A DNA stretch of 64,000 bases, taken from NCBI RefSeq assembly GCF_019599145.1, contig NZ_CP080647.1:4340001-4404000 (forward strand). Direction: 5' to 3'. The DNA is from Streptomyces akebiae (GTDB taxonomy: Bacteria; Actinomycetota; Actinomycetes; Streptomycetales; Streptomycetaceae). Numbering within the stretch: the stretch's first letter is position 1; each line of letters begins with the position of its first letter. The position numbers and the translations under genes are program-made. A model generated the notes under the pieces. The model did not search any database. It saw only the letters and a list, made by a program, of their open reading frames with translations, and had not been told where the DNA came from. Shown piece by piece: positions 35,198 to 43,980 of the stretch.

Positions 35198-36850
35198 TCA
35201 GCGGCAGCCGCAGGTCGCCAGGGACGAGGTCGCGTCCGTCAGGAGCTTCTTGGCCGGGTCGGTGTTCTCCAGGGGGGTCTCCGTGGCGAGGAAGGCGAAG
35301 GCGAGGAGGCGGCCGTCGGCGTCGACGACGGTGCCGGCGAGGGTGTTCACGTTGCTGAGCGTGCCGGTCTTGGCGCGGACGACGCCGGTGCCGGTGGCGT
35401 CGCTGGGGTAGCGGCCGCGCAGGGTGCCGGTGAAGCCGGCGACCGGGAGGCCGGTGAGGACGGGGCGGAGTTCGGGGTGGGCCGGGGACGCGGACTCGGC
35501 GAGCAGGGCGGTGAGGAGGGCGGGGGTCAGTGCGTTGCCCCGGCTGAGGCCGCTGCCGTCCGCGAACGCGACGCCCTGCAGAGGCACTTCGAGCTTCTTC
35601 AGTTCCTTCCTGATGGCCGCCGCGCCGCCTTCGAAGCTCGGCTGCTCGCCCGTCGCGAGCGCGACCTGGCGGGCGAGGGCCTCGGCGATGTCGTTGTCGC
35701 TGTTGGTGAGCATGCGTTCGACCAGGGTGGAGAGGGGCGGGGAGGAGACCGCGGCAAGTTCCCTCGCGTTCTTCCCGGTCGTGGTGGAGCCCTCGGTCTT
35801 CACCTTGACCCCCCGGTCCTCCAGGAGGTCCGCGAATTCGGCGGCGGCGTCGGCCGCCGGGTTCGGGGCGCGGTCCGCGCTGCCGCTGGAGGAGCCGTCG
35901 AGGCGGGCCTCGTCGACCATCAGCGGGACGACGAGGGCGAGGTTGCCGTTCACGCCGATAGTGTGCTGCTCGGGACCCTCGTAGAGGGAGGTGTCGTAGG
36001 CGAGCGTGATCTCGTTCAGGTGACGCTTGTCGAGGGCGGCGGCCGTCTCGTCGGCGAGGGACCGCAGGCTCGCGTACCCGTCCGTGTCCTTGTGGGCGGT
36101 CAGGGTGGGGTCGCCGCCGCCGACGAGCACGACCTCGGCGGAGTCGGGGTCCAGCACCGTGCGGGTCTCGATGCGGTGGTCGGGGCCGACCGCCGACAGG
36201 GCCGCGGCCGCCGTGGCGATCTTGGTGGTGGAGGCCGGTGTCAGGGCCTCGTCCGCGTTCCTGGAGTACAGCTGCTCTCCGGTCTCGACGTCCACGACGG
36301 AGGCCGCGCGGCGCGGGCCCAGGACGGAGGAGTTCAGCAGCGGGTCCAGGCGGGCCGCCAGGGCGGCGGAATCGGGCGCGGAGCCCGCGCCGGAGACACC
36401 GCCGAGGCCGGCCAGGACGGAAGGGGCGCTCGGCGCGGGCTTGGGCGCCCCCGCCGCCGTACCGGACGACGCGCCGGAACCGCGTCCGTGATCTGCGCCA
36501 CCCTGGCCTTCGCGCGATGCCGCCCAGTCGTGCTCGGCCTTACGCTGACCGGAGGAGTCCCAGGGTCCGGCGGCGGCCACCGCCCCGGCCGAGAACACCA
36601 GCCCCAGGGTGGCCGCGCCGGCGGTGAACTGGAGGGTCGTGAGCTTCTTCGTGCTCCCCGCGAGCCGCGAAGAGCGTGCCGTGACGGCGCTCGTGACGCG
36701 TACGACGCCGGGTTTCACCACCTGTGCGACGCGCGCGGCACCGGGCTTCACGGCGCGCGTGACGCGCACGATCCCCGGTTTCACGCCGTGCACCACCCGC
36801 ACCACACGCGGTCTCGCGGCCTGCCAGACCTTCGGCTCCCGCACGACCAC
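35198..36850 (-). CDS. dacB: D-alanyl-D-alanine carboxypeptidase/endopeptidase (PBP4 class, S13)
   Basis: 550 residues. Trims peptidoglycan peptides outside the membrane. Catalytic motifs are complete: SxxK in TPASTTKIATAA, SxN in LTNSDNDIAEALA, and KTG in RAKTGTLSNVNTLAG. One signal-anchor lies at residues ~73-95 (LQFTAGAATLGLVFSAGAVAAAG). Before it, residues ~8-60 form three basic 11-residue repeats (VKPGIVRVTRA, VKPGAARVAQV, VKPGVVRVTSA), an unusual cytoplasmic segment. Start ATG at 36850 (GTGs nearby also possible). Divergent from ppa. Confidence 0.93.
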   Translation of the reverse strand: MVVREPKVWQAARPRVVRVVHGVKPGIVRVTRAVKPGAARVAQVVKPGVVRVTSAVTARSSRLAGSTKKLTTLQFTAGAATLGLVFSAGAVAAAGPWDSSGQRKAEHDWAASREGQGGADHGRGSGASSGTAAGAPKPAPSAPSVLAGLGGVSGAGSAPDSAALAARLDPLLNSSVLGPRRAASVVDVETGEQLYSRNADEALTPASTTKIATAAAALSAVGPDHRIETRTVLDPDSAEVVLVGGGDPTLTAHKDTDGYASLRSLADETAAALDKRHLNEITLAYDTSLYEGPEQHTIGVNGNLALVVPLMVDEARLDGSSSGSADRAPNPAADAAAEFADLLEDRGVKVKTEGSTTTGKNARELAAVSSPPLSTLVERMLTNSDNDIAEALARQVALATGEQPSFEGGAAAIRKELKKLEVPLQGVAFADGSGLSRGNALTPALLTALLAESASPAHPELRPVLTGLPVAGFTGTLRGRYPSDATGTGVVRAKTGTLSNVNTLAGTVVDADGRLLAFAFLATETPLENTDPAKKLLTDATSSLATCGCR

Positions 36851-36929
36851 CAGCCCCTTTCGCGATCACACACCTGCGTGAGGGACACTTAACCACCAGA
36901 ACTATGTGTTGATCATGGAGGAGTCACCG

Positions 36930-37421
36930 GTGGAGTTCGACGTCACGATCGAGATTCCGAAGGGTTCGCGGAACAAGTACGAGGTGGACCACGAGACCGG
37001 TCGGATCCGCCTGGACCGTCGACTCTTCACCTCGACCGCCTACCCGACCGACTACGGCTTCGTCGAGAACACCCTCGGCGAGGACGGCGACCCGCTGGAC
37101 GCGCTGGTCATCCTGGACGAGCCGACCTTCCCGGGCTGCCTCATCAAGTGCCGTGCGATCGGCATGTTCCGGATGACGGACGAGGCCGGGGGCGACGACA
37201 AGCTGCTGTGCGTCCCGGCGACCGACCCCCGGGTGGAGCACCTGCGTGACATCCACCATGTCTCGGAGTTCGACCGCCTGGAGATCCAGCACTTCTTCGA
37301 GGTCTACAAGGACCTGGAGCCCGGCAAGTCCGTCGAGGGCGCCGACTGGGTCGGCCGCGCCGAGGCCGAGGCCGAGGTCGAGAAGTCGTACAAGCGTTTC
37401 AAGGAGCAGGGCGGTCACTGA
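36930..37421 (+). CDS. ppa: Inorganic pyrophosphatase (family I)
   Basis: 163 residues. Hydrolyses PPi to two phosphates, driving biosynthesis. Active-site segments [37 protein letters not shown] (the metal-binding DGDPLD) and KxRAIG are intact. The GTG at 36930 is preferred: GGAGGAG lies about seven bases upstream and [17 protein letters not shown] is the family N-terminus. The segment 36851-36929 is a short divergent promoter shared with dacB. Followed by a strong hairpin. Confidence 0.96.
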   Translation: MEFDVTIEIPKGSRNKYEVDHETGRIRLDRRLFTSTAYPTDYGFVENTLGEDGDPLDALVILDEPTFPGCLIKCRAIGMFRMTDEAGGDDKLLCVPATDPRVEHLRDIHHVSEFDRLEIQHFFEVYKDLEPGKSVEGADWVGRAEAEAEVEKSYKRFKEQGGH

Positions 37422-37459
37422 CCCCCTGAGTTCCTCGGCTGTCTTGCCGACCGATTCCG

Positions 37460-37502
37460 CGAACGGGCCGCGTGTCCCCAGGAGGGGCGCGTGGCCCGTT
37501 CG
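37460..37502 (+). terminator. Hairpin after ppa
   Basis: Arms CGAACGGGCC (37460-37469) and GGCCCGTTCG (37493-37502) pair perfectly; further pairing of CG and CCCC with GGGG inside extends the stem. Starts 38 bases past the ppa stop. No T tract, as is common for streptomycete terminators. Confidence 0.75.
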
Positions 37503-37574
37503 GGTATGCGTGGGTGTCGGTGCGCATACTGAGGCGTACCTGAGGTGTCGTACAGGGAGCGCTGCGGAGTGGGA

Positions 37575-39296
37575 GTGACGGAGCCCGGTGACGGCGGGCC
37601 GCAGGAGGACCGCAAGCCGGTGTCGGACGAGGCGGGCAGTGCCTTCGCGCCGGTGGGATTCGCTCTGGGGATCGACGGTGACGCGTCGGTGACCTCGGAG
37701 TTCGCGATCCCGGCGGGGCTGGATGTGCCGGCCTCGGGGGCGGAGGCCGAGGCGCACACCACCTCCGAGTTCGCCCTTCCGGAGGGGCTGGCGCCGCCCG
37801 AGGGGCTCGCCGACGAGCACGAGGGGTCCGCGTTCAGCCTGCCGCGGACCTACAACGCGCGGCACGCGCCGGTCGCGTTCACTCCGGCCGGCGGGATTCC
37901 GGCCGTCAGTCTGACCAAGGACGTGCCGTGGCAGGACCGGATGCGCACGATGCTGCGGATGCCGGTGGCGGAGCGGCCCGCGCCGGAGCCGCCGGCGCGC
38001 GCCGAGGGCGACACGGGGCCTGCCGTCCCGCGTGTGCTCGACCTCACCCTGAGGATCGGTGAACTGCTGCTGGCGGGCGGTGAGGGCGCGGAGGACGTGG
38101 AGGCGGCGATGTTCGCCGTGTGCCGGTCCTACGGCCTCGACCGCTGCGAGCCGACGGTGACCTTCACCCAGCTGTCGGTCACCTACCAGCCGTCGCTGGT
38201 GGACGACCCGGTCACGGCGTCCCGGATCGTCCGGCGCCGGGCCACCGACTACACCCGGCTCGCGGCGGTCTTCCGGCTGGTGGACGACCTCAGCGATCCG
38301 GAGAGCGCGATCTCGCTGGAGGAGGCCTACCGACGGCTCGCGGAGATACGGCGCAACCGGCATCCGTATCCCGGCTGGACGCTGACCCTGGCGAGCGGGC
38401 TGCTGGCGGGGGCCGCGTCCGTGCTGGTCGGCGGTGGCGTGGTCGTGTTCGTCGCGGCGGCGCTCGGTGCGATGCTCGGCGACCGGCTGGCGTGGCTGTG
38501 CTCGGGGCGGGGGCTGCCGGAGTTCTACCAGTTCCTGGTGGCGGCGATGCCCCCGGCGGCGATCGGGGTGACGCTGACCGTGGCGCACGTGGACGTGGAG
38601 GCGTCCGCCGTCATCACCGGTGGGCTGTTCGCGCTGCTGCCCGGGCGGGCGCTGGTGGCGGGCGTGCAGGACGGCCTGACCGGCTTCTACATCACCGCCT
38701 CCGCGCGGCTCCTGGAGGTCATGTACCTCTTCGTGGGCATCGTGGTGGGGGTGCTGCTCGTCCTGTACTTCGGTGTGAAGCTGGGCGCCGAGCTGCATCC
38801 GGACGCGGCGCTCGGCAGCGCGGAACGGCCGTTGTTGCAGCTCGGGGCCTCGATGCTGCTGTCGTTGACGTTCGCGCTGCTGCTCCAGCAGGAACGATCC
38901 ACCGTGCTGGCCGTGACCCTCAACGGCGGTGTGGCCTGGGCGGTGTACGGGGCCATGCACGACGCGGGCGGGATCTCGCCGGTGGCTTCCACGGCGGTGG
39001 CGGCGGGGCTGGTGGGCCTGTTCGGACAGTTGTTGTCGCGGTACCGGTTCGCTTCCGCGCTGCCCTACACGACCGCGGCGATCGGGCCGCTGCTGCCGGG
39101 TTCGGCGACCTACTTCGGGTTGTTGGGCCTCGCGCAGAACGATGTGGACGCGGGGCTGGTGTCGCTGACGAAGGCGGCGGCGTTGGCGATGGCCATCGCG
39201 ATCGGGGTGAACCTGGGGTCCGAGGTGTTCCGGCTGTTCCTGCCGGGGGCGGCTCGGGCGGGGCGGAAGGCGGCGAAGAGGACGCGTGGGTTCTGA
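37575..39296 (+). CDS. Threonine/serine exporter family protein (ThrE type)
   Basis: About 573 residues. The N-terminal ~115 residues are acidic and Gly/Pro rich with two copies of a TSEFA(I/L)P motif. The cytoplasmic helical domain follows (VLDLTLRIGELLLAGGEGAEDVEAAMFAVC, residues ~155-185), then about ten membrane spans (two bundles of five) from residue ~270 on. This architecture is that of ThrE-type amino-acid exporters. Possible starts are GTG 37545, 37569 and 37575; 37575 gives VTEPGDGG and has GGAG-type sites upstream. Convergent with the DedA gene. Confidence 0.85.
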   Translation: MTEPGDGGPQEDRKPVSDEAGSAFAPVGFALGIDGDASVTSEFAIPAGLDVPASGAEAEAHTTSEFALPEGLAPPEGLADEHEGSAFSLPRTYNARHAPVAFTPAGGIPAVSLTKDVPWQDRMRTMLRMPVAERPAPEPPARAEGDTGPAVPRVLDLTLRIGELLLAGGEGAEDVEAAMFAVCRSYGLDRCEPTVTFTQLSVTYQPSLVDDPVTASRIVRRRATDYTRLAAVFRLVDDLSDPESAISLEEAYRRLAEIRRNRHPYPGWTLTLASGLLAGAASVLVGGGVVVFVAAALGAMLGDRLAWLCSGRGLPEFYQFLVAAMPPAAIGVTLTVAHVDVEASAVITGGLFALLPGRALVAGVQDGLTGFYITASARLLEVMYLFVGIVVGVLLVLYFGVKLGAELHPDAALGSAERPLLQLGASMLLSLTFALLLQQERSTVLAVTLNGGVAWAVYGAMHDAGGISPVASTAVAAGLVGLFGQLLSRYRFASALPYTTAAIGPLLPGSATYFGLLGLAQNDVDAGLVSLTKAAALAMAIAIGVNLGSEVFRLFLPGAARAGRKAAKRTRGF

Positions 39297-39387
39297 GCGC
39301 CTGACAGCCGGCTCCGGGATGCGGGGTGTTGGCGGCCGCGGGTTCGGTGGGGCTTCCCGCGCGGTTCCCCGCGCCAGAGAAAGAAGA

Positions 39388-39418
39388 ACCCGCGCCCCCG
39401 GATGGCGGAGGCGCGGGT
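39388..39418. terminator. Bidirectional hairpin between thrE-like and dedA-like genes
   Basis: ACCCGCGCC (39388-39396) pairs with GGCGCGGGT (39410-39418). Immediately upstream, AGAAAGAAGAA on the plus strand reads as a pyrimidine-rich tail on the minus strand, suiting termination of the DedA gene. A weak interspersed-repeat core (GCGCGGTTCCCCGCGCC) precedes it near 39358. Confidence 0.65.
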
Positions 39419-39433
39419 GGTGAGCTCTGCGGG

Positions 39434-40378
39434 TCAGTACCTCGGGTAGTCCTGGCCCTGGTAGCCCTGCTGGTTCTGGTCCTGGCTCTGCGGGTACTGG
39501 CCGCCCTGGGGGTACTGGCCGCCCTGCGGGTACTGCTGGGCGTAGGGCTGCTGTTGGGGCTGCTGGTGGCCGTAGTTCTCCTGGTAGCCCTGCTGCTGGT
39601 AGCCCTGGCCGCCGTAACCCTGGTTGCCGTAGCCCTGGTTCGGGTCGTACGGCTGCTGCTGGGGCTGGTCGGTCGGCGGGATGCGGCGGAGCTGGGTCGT
39701 CGCGTCGTCCATGACCGGGGCGGGGGCGGACTGCTGCTGGGGCTGCGCGGGCTGGTTCTTCTTCGCCTTCCTCGCCTTGAGGAGCTCGAAGATGATCGGG
39801 AGCACCGAGATGAAGACGATGAGGATGAGCATCGCCTCGATGTTCTTGTGCACGAACTCGATCTGACCGAGCCAGGAGCCGAGGAGGGTGACGCCCGCGC
39901 CCCAGAGGATGGCGCCGACGACGTTGAAGACGAGGAACGTGCGGTACCGCATGCCGCTGACGCCCGCGATGATCGGGGTGAACGTCCGCACGATGGGCAC
40001 GAAGCGGGCCAGGATCAGGGACTTCGGGCCGTGCTTCTCGAAGAACTCGTGGGCCTTGGTGACGTTCTCCTGCTTGAAGAAGCGGGAGTCGGGGCGGTTG
40101 AAGAGCGCGGGGCCGACCTTCTTGCCGAACATGTACCCCACCTGGTCACCCAGGATCGCCGAGACGCAGATCAGCACGATCGCCAGCCACAGCGGGAAGT
40201 CCAGTTGGTCGGTGGTGATCAGCAGGCCGGCCGTGAACAGCAGCGAGTCGCCGGGCAGGAAGAACCCGAAGAACAGGCCGGACTCGGCGAACACGATCAG
40301 GAGCAGGCCCCAGATGCCGAACGAGTTGAGCAGGTAGTCCGGATCCAGCCAGCTCGGTCCGAGGGCGATCGTCTGCAC
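39434..40378 (-). CDS. DedA-family membrane protein with Gln/Gly/Tyr-rich tail
   Basis: 314 residues. The DedA/VTT core (residues ~1-200) has the reentrant motif FFGFFLPGDSLLFTAGLL, the acidic residue in AESGLFFG, and the conserved GKSLILARFVPIVRTFTPIIAG-like segment (KHGPKSLILARFVPIVRTF). DedA proteins are linked to undecaprenyl-phosphate and lipid flipping. After KKNQPAQPQQQ (residue ~205) comes a ~110-residue cytoplasmic tail of QGYGNQGYGGQGYQQQGY-type repeats ending QDYPRY. Start ATG at 40378. The tail is prion-like in composition and rare in DedA proteins. Confidence 0.93.
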   Translation of the reverse strand: MQTIALGPSWLDPDYLLNSFGIWGLLLIVFAESGLFFGFFLPGDSLLFTAGLLITTDQLDFPLWLAIVLICVSAILGDQVGYMFGKKVGPALFNRPDSRFFKQENVTKAHEFFEKHGPKSLILARFVPIVRTFTPIIAGVSGMRYRTFLVFNVVGAILWGAGVTLLGSWLGQIEFVHKNIEAMLILIVFISVLPIIFELLKARKAKKNQPAQPQQQSAPAPVMDDATTQLRRIPPTDQPQQQPYDPNQGYGNQGYGGQGYQQQGYQENYGHQQPQQQPYAQQYPQGGQYPQGGQYPQSQDQNQQGYQGQDYPRY

Positions 40379-40582
40379 GGTTCCGGGCTCCTGGGGGGTG
40401 AGGAAGAGTGAACGCCTGTGGGTGGGGACCCACGAGGGCGGGTCGCACAGGGGTGGGACCCATAGGGGTGACCAAAGCTATCAACGCACGGTCACCCCAC
40501 TAGGTTCCACGGGTTCCCCCAGAGTGCCCTGTGGCCGCACTGAGACCAAGCCGTGTGGTCACGGGTGCGGTCAGAGGTGGGA

Positions 40583-41344
40583 TCAGGGGCGCCGGCGGGC
40601 CGCGTTCGCGTTGATCGCGTCCCGCAGGTGTTCGGCGAGGCCGGGGCGGGTGGAGTTGTAGAAGGCCTTGAAGCGCTCGTCGGAGACGTACATCTCGCCG
40701 AGGCACTGGTGCATCTCGTACGGGCAGTCGTAGAACCAGGTGGCGATGTGCTGCCGGTGCTCCTCGGCCATGGTCATGGCCGCCTCGCCGGTCGGCTCCT
40801 CGCCGGCGGCCATCAGGGCGTCGTAGCGCGCGCCCCAGTCGGCCACCTCGTCCTGCATGCGCTTCCAGTCCTCCTTGGTGTACGTGGCCGCGCGGCGCTG
40901 CGACTCCGCGTACGCCTCCGTGCCGCCCCAGCGCTGTTCCGCCTCCTCGGCGTACTGCTCGGGGTCCTTGTCGCCGAACACCTCGAACCGCTCCTCGGGG
41001 GTCAGGTTGATGCCCATTGTGCGTGCCTCCATGGCGTGCTCCACGGCCGCGGCCATCTTCTGCAGTCTCTCGATCCGGGCGGTCAGCAGTTCGTGCTGGC
41101 GGCGCAGGTGGGACCGCGGGTCCGCCGCCGGATCGTCGAGCAGGGTCGCGACCTCGTCGAGGGGGAAGCCGAGCTCCCGGTAGAACAGGATCTGCTGCAG
41201 CCGGTCGAGGTCGCCGTCGCCGTAGCGGCGGTGACCCGCGTGGGTGCGCTCGCTCGGTACGAGGAGGCCGATCTCGTCGTAGTGGTGCAGCGTGCGCACC
41301 GTGATCCCGGCATAGCCCGCGACCTGTCCCACGGTGTGGCTCAT
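40583..41344 (-). CDS. tipA: TipA: thiopeptide-responsive MerR-family activator (TipAL, with internal TipAS)
   Basis: 253 residues. N-terminal MerR winged helix with VGQVAGYAGITVRTLHHYDEIGLL (residues 5-28), a coiled-coil dimer helix (~75-108), and a TipAS drug-binding domain from residue ~110. Cys214 (in YEMHQCLGEM) matches the cysteine that covalently captures thiostrepton. An internal ATG at 41017 (MGINLTPEER) would produce TipAS alone, as in S. lividans. Start ATG at 41344 preceded by AGGGAG. Controlled by its own promoter at 41379-41405. Confidence 0.97.
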   Translation of the reverse strand: MSHTVGQVAGYAGITVRTLHHYDEIGLLVPSERTHAGHRRYGDGDLDRLQQILFYRELGFPLDEVATLLDDPAADPRSHLRRQHELLTARIERLQKMAAAVEHAMEARTMGINLTPEERFEVFGDKDPEQYAEEAEQRWGGTEAYAESQRRAATYTKEDWKRMQDEVADWGARYDALMAAGEEPTGEAAMTMAEEHRQHIATWFYDCPYEMHQCLGEMYVSDERFKAFYNSTRPGLAEHLRDAINANAARRRP

Positions 41345-41378
41345 GGCTTCCGCTCCCTTGTCGGTACGTGCTCCAGGC

Positions 41379-41405
41379 TGGGGCCTCACGTGACGTGAGG
41401 TGCAA
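41379..41405 (-). promoter_or_regulatory. tipA promoter with TipAL operator
   Basis: On the minus strand, -35 TTGCAC (41405-41400) and -10 CAGCCT are separated by 19 bp, the long spacer typical of MerR-regulated promoters. The spacer is a 17-bp palindrome, CCTCACGT-C-ACGTGAGG (41384-41400). It matches the known thiostrepton-inducible tipA promoter nearly base for base. TipAL should bind here and untwist the spacer on thiopeptide binding. Confidence 0.93.
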
Positions 41406-41757
41406 GTCTTTTGTGCCGGACGGCGGGCGGCGGGCGGCGGGCGGTAGCGGACTGTGCACTTCCGCAAGGCTCGGGGCTCGTGAAACGCACTGGCGACGGG
41501 TCACACGCGTCTCACTGTGCACAACGCGAAGCCCTGGCGCGCGGACCGTGCACTTGTGCAATGGCCCGCTCCCGGCGGTTTTCCTACGGTGGGTGCGTCG
41601 ACGAGACGCTGGGCCCGGCACGGGGGTGCGGGCCGGGCGTGCCGTCGGCGGGCCGGACCAGGCCGCCTCTCCCGCGGGGGCATCCGAGCTGCCCGTGCAC
41701 GTGTTGGGGCACGTGCGCGGGTTCGGTCCATGGCGACCGGGTGACGCGGGCCCGGGG
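41406..41757. other. Intergenic region with three GTGCAC-containing repeats
   Basis: About 350 bases between the tipA promoter and the stop of the PucR-type gene. Three imperfect direct repeats start at 41451, 41514 and 41545 (ACTGTGCACTTCCGCAAG, ACTGTGCACAACGCGAAG, ACCGTGCACTTGTGCAAT). No frame here has coding character. The remainder (41600-41757) is G+C-rich with nothing recognised. Confidence 0.6.
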
Positions 41758-43830
41758 TCAGGGCCGGGGCGGCTGGACCAGGGCCGGGCGGCCCAGCAGC
41801 ACGTGCAGGGCGAGCGCGATGTCGGCCACGGTCACCACGTCGGTGTCCGTGATGCCGACCATCTTCGTGGAGAAGTCCATGCCGAGGAGACCGGCCGCGT
41901 CCCGGGTGTGATTGCGGACGGTGGCCTCGGAGAGGCCGAGGGCGCGGGCGGTCTCCCTGGTACTGAGGTTGTTCTCCAGCCAGACGCAGAGGGTCTCGAC
42001 GAGGTCGCGCTGATCCGCCCGTACGGGGCGCAGGCGTTCCTCCGCCCAGGCCGTCGGTCCGCCGTCCTCGGCCGCGGCCGCCATCAGCGCCGCGAAGGTG
42101 GGTGGCCGGGAGGGGGCGGCGGTGTCCGGGTCCGGGTCTGGGTGCGGGTGCGGCAGGGCGGGGGTGTCGGCGTCCGGTTCCGGGTGCGGCAGGGCGAGGA
42201 TGTCGAGGGCGAGCAGCGTCAGGATGCGGTCGTTGGCGGAGCCCCGGAGGTCGAGGGAGAGGATCTTCCCGGCCCGGTTGAGGCGCTGGGTGACCGTGTT
42301 GCGGTGGACGCCGAGGCCTCCCGCGGCTTCGGTGTGCTTGAAGCTGAGGGCGGTCGGGAGGGTCTCCAGCAGCAGTTTGCGCTCGTCGCCCCGGCCCGGG
42401 AAGTCGTCCAGGAGCGGGGACATCAGGGCCGCCGCCCAGGCCCTCGCCGCCCGCCTGGGCAGGAGGGGGGCGAACTTGGCCTTGGAACCGCCCAACCGGA
42501 TGCGGTGCGGGGTCCCGGCCGCGTCGCCCACCGCCGTCAGGGCCTCCAGATAGCCGACCGCGGTCTCGGCGAGCGGGTGCGGTCGGCTCTGGCCCATCAG
42601 ATGGCCCTCGCGGGCCGCGATCATCTCCTTGAGGACCGTCTCGACCCGGTCGCTCTCCCGGACGGGGTCGAGGATGAGGATGTGCTTCGGCTTGCCCGGA
42701 CACGGGGACACGATGGCCTGTTCGGCCAGGGCCCGCTCGCACCAGCTGAGGGTGGCCTCGCGCTCCTGCGGTCCGGTGTCGACGACGAAGACGCGGGCGG
42801 TGTCGGTGTCCAGCAGGGCCTGTGCCGCGCCCGTGTAGACCACCTGCGCCAGAACCGTTTCTCCGCGCATGAGCAGCTGGAACGCGGCGTGCCGCACCGC
42901 CCGCGGGGTCTGGGTCCTGGCCTGGTGCTCGCGCCGGGCCTGGTCGCACAGTCCGAGGAGTTTCGCCGCGTGCTGGATCAGGGCCGTGGCCGCGCTGTCG
43001 AAGGGTGCGTGGGAGGCGATGGCCAGCCGGGCCTCGTCATCGCCGTCCGGGAATCCCGGGGTCCCGGGGGCGCCCGGGGAGATCGACACGATGCGGGTGT
43101 GCATGGCGCCGCTGAGCGCGCCCTGTGCGCCGTGCGCTCCGGTGATGACGGCGTGGGCCAGGGCGGCGGGCGCGCTGTCGGGCGCCGCCGCGAGGACGCC
43201 GCGCCGGGCCGAGGTGACGAGGACCTCGGCGTCCAGGGCCACCGAGAGCCAGTCGGCGATGCGCCGTACGGCCGTGGGGTCGGCGAGGCGGGCCGGAAGC
43301 CGGTTGAGGAGGCCGTCGAGGTGCGCGACCTGGCGCTCCGCGAACTGGGCGCGCCGCAGCCGCAGATCCTCGTTCACGTGGGCCCAGGCGGTGGCCTCGG
43401 CGGAGGTCGCGAGCAGGGGCAGCTCCAGGCGGTTCGCGGCGGCGAGGGTGGCATCGGGGAGGGTGCTCAGGTCGTGGCCGGGGGTGCCGATCACGAGGCC
43501 GGCCGCCTTGCGCCGGTCCAGGAGGCGGATGAGGTGGTCGAGCGTCCGGACATGGGCCGGGGTCGGCCGGGGCGTGTCCAGGGTGACCAGGAACAGCGTC
43601 CCGTTCTCGAACGGGGTGTCGGCGGAGAGGTCGGCGAGCGTGTGCGGCGCCTCGGTCAGCGGCCGGGCGACGACCTCGGAGACCCTGGTCGCGCCGTGGC
43701 GGGGCGCGTGGCCGGGCTGGAGGAACCGCAGCCTCAGCTGTCGGCGCTCGTTGATCAGATAGTCAAGGGTGGGCAACTCCGCCGTCCCTCCCCGGTCACG
43801 CACGTGGGTCCGCGGGACGCTCAACTCCAC
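41758..43830 (-). CDS. PucR-family transcriptional regulator with two C-terminal HTH segments
   Basis: 690 residues. A PucR N-terminal domain (LPTLDYLINERRQLRLRFL, residues ~20-150), a GGDEF-like/CdaR middle region, then a PucR-type HTH near residue 540 (SFKHTEAAGGLGVHRNTVTQRLNRAGKIL). After a Pro/His/Asp linker (PHPEPDADTPALPHPHPDPDPD, ~575-600) comes a second helix-turn-helix (LSTRETARALGLSEATVRNHTRDAAGLLG, ~645-672). Start ATG at 43830. Divergent from glutamate decarboxylase, so it may control that gene. Paired HTH domains are unusual for this family. Confidence 0.87.
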   Translation of the reverse strand: MELSVPRTHVRDRGGTAELPTLDYLINERRQLRLRFLQPGHAPRHGATRVSEVVARPLTEAPHTLADLSADTPFENGTLFLVTLDTPRPTPAHVRTLDHLIRLLDRRKAAGLVIGTPGHDLSTLPDATLAAANRLELPLLATSAEATAWAHVNEDLRLRRAQFAERQVAHLDGLLNRLPARLADPTAVRRIADWLSVALDAEVLVTSARRGVLAAAPDSAPAALAHAVITGAHGAQGALSGAMHTRIVSISPGAPGTPGFPDGDDEARLAIASHAPFDSAATALIQHAAKLLGLCDQARREHQARTQTPRAVRHAAFQLLMRGETVLAQVVYTGAAQALLDTDTARVFVVDTGPQEREATLSWCERALAEQAIVSPCPGKPKHILILDPVRESDRVETVLKEMIAAREGHLMGQSRPHPLAETAVGYLEALTAVGDAAGTPHRIRLGGSKAKFAPLLPRRAARAWAAALMSPLLDDFPGRGDERKLLLETLPTALSFKHTEAAGGLGVHRNTVTQRLNRAGKILSLDLRGSANDRILTLLALDILALPHPEPDADTPALPHPHPDPDPDTAAPSRPPTFAALMAAAAEDGGPTAWAEERLRPVRADQRDLVETLCVWLENNLSTRETARALGLSEATVRNHTRDAAGLLGMDFSTKMVGITDTDVVTVADIALALHVLLGRPALVQPPRP

Positions 43831-43980
43831 CTGCTGTGTTCGCTCTTGTCATACGTGGTGTGCATTCGGCAGCGTAATGGACGGACGATATGACCGACAC
43901 ATCATCCTCACGGGCCACCCGCACCCCCTCCGCGCGCGTGTGAGATGCGCCTCCGCGGGGGCCGACCTACCGTCGAAGAC
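43831..43980. promoter_or_regulatory. Divergent promoter region, PucR-type regulator / glutamate decarboxylase
   Basis: 150 bases between divergent starts. The stretch 43850-43910 (with CTTGTCATACGTGG and AGCGTAATGGACGG) is A+T-richer than its surroundings and likely holds both promoters. No perfect palindrome stands out. Confidence 0.45.
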
